This document shows positions 15,470-15,785 of a stretch of 15,785 nt of DNA, one piece after another. The notes under the pieces were generated by a model, which did no database searches, was not told the DNA's origin, and saw only the letters and a program-made list of their open reading frames with translations. This DNA is from Thiosulfativibrio sp964387695. GTDB lineage: Bacteria > Pseudomonadota > Gammaproteobacteria > Thiomicrospirales > Thiomicrospiraceae. The stretch is from the NCBI GenBank assembly GCA_964387695.1, contig CAYLXI010000026.1, positions 1 to 15,785 on the forward strand, in the 5' to 3' direction. The position numbers and the translations under genes are program-made. Positions within the stretch are counted from its first letter, which is position 1. Every line of letters begins with the position of its first letter.

Positions 15470-15562
15470 CTATTTCCTAGTTCCCATGCTCCTGCGTGGG
15501 AACTCATATCTGTATACATTCCCACCCTAGATCATCACGCTAATCATCGTAACTAGAAATAG
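15470..15562. repeat. REP/BIME-like palindromic element with an inner hairpin
   Basis: The outer arms CTATTTCCTAGTT (15470-15482) and AACTAGAAATAG (15551-15562) are inverted repeats with a one-base bulge. Inside is a strong hairpin: AGTTCCCATGC (15479-15489), loop TCCT, GCGTGGGAACT (15494-15504), 11 bp with one T-G wobble. The GTTCCCA-GC...GCGTGGGAAC type of hairpin is common among proteobacterial REP sequences mobilised by RAYT (TnpA-REP) enzymes. No such gene is in the window. It could also act as a transcription end for ppiA. The remaining gap (15563-15732) is AT-rich and holds nothing I can identify. Confidence 0.6.
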
Positions 15563-15732
15563 ACTACCAATGTATCGTTAGAGCCTTGAATTTTTTTTGG
15601 AAGTTATTATAAGAACTTGGAGAGCTAAACAAATAGGTTGTATGTTATGTGTGCTTTACAATTAAAAGCAAATAAACAACATGTTATTTTTTAAGGATTG
15701 GTTGTGAAGATAGATTGTATAAAAAACCATAA

Positions 15733-15785
15733 TGGCGGAGCGGACGGGACTCGAACCCGCGACCCCCTGCGTGACAGGCAAGTAT
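15733..15785 (-). tRNA. tRNA-Asp (GTC), 3' portion, cut by window edge
   Basis: The minus strand reads the anticodon arm CTTGC-CTGTCAC-GCAGG (anticodon GTC at 15775-15773), the variable loop, the T-arm CGGGTTCGAGTCCCG and the acceptor 3' strand ending CCGCTCCGCCA. The CCA is encoded. It differs from E. coli tRNA-Asp at only a few bases, one being a T-G wobble in the anticodon stem. About 24 nt at the 5' end lie outside the window. A T-rich run follows its 3' end (15727-15721 region), a possible terminator. Confidence 0.95.

Noticed and set aside
1..15785. CRISPR array or phage genes
   Set aside because: No regularly spaced direct repeats and no integrase, capsid or transposase-like frames are seen.

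Overview
The window is an AT-rich, gene-dense stretch whose proteins look gammaproteobacterial. CysG, NirB/NirD, CysS and periplasmic cyclophilin align by eye with their E. coli counterparts. The order of the nitrate genes resembles the Pseudomonas assimilatory nitrate locus: transporter and kinase/phosphatase on one side, nirB-nirD-nitrate reductase-siroheme methylase on the other. The genus cannot be named from this sequence. The exact 100-N gap flanked by a 55-bp duplicate shows that it comes from a short-read scaffold.

Layout. On the minus strand, reading from about 9.7 kb down to 0.05 kb, lies one nitrate-assimilation operon. It starts with a giant flavoprotein-NirB fusion, followed by nirD, nasA (molybdenum nitrate reductase), cysG (siroheme synthase) and a ybiB-like phosphoribosyltransferase-family gene. 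Diverging from it on the plus strand (10.1-13.3 kb) are a NarK-type nitrate/nitrite transporter and, overlapping it by one base, a PP2C phosphatase-Ser/Thr kinase fusion with a C-terminal membrane anchor. Then come housekeeping genes: cysS (minus), divergent ppiA (plus), a repeat-rich gap of about 350 bp, and the 3' part of a minus-strand tRNA-Asp cut by the window edge.

How the genes work together. The transporter brings in nitrate. NasA, with an N-terminal [4Fe-4S] site, a Mo-bis-MGD core and a C-terminal BFD [2Fe-2S] domain, reduces it to nitrite. NirB/NirD reduce nitrite to ammonium with NADH, using siroheme made by CysG. No separate diaphorase gene for NasA is present. The extra FAD/NAD module at the N-terminus of NirB is the obvious candidate. 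The kinase/phosphatase may set transporter or enzyme activity.

Most notable observations: (1) an in-frame fusion of a NasB/NasC-like flavoprotein to a complete NirB, with a good Shine-Dalgarno and ATG still in place at the junction, so one gene may give two products; (2) a family of small inverted-repeat (MITE/REP-like) elements at gene borders, whose arms supply the last codons and stop codons of nasA and ybiB and which occupy the transporter leader; (3) a perfect 22-bp palindrome just before nirD; (4) a false break in nasA. When the 55-bp duplicated flanks of the N gap are merged, nasA reads as one intact 904-codon gene.
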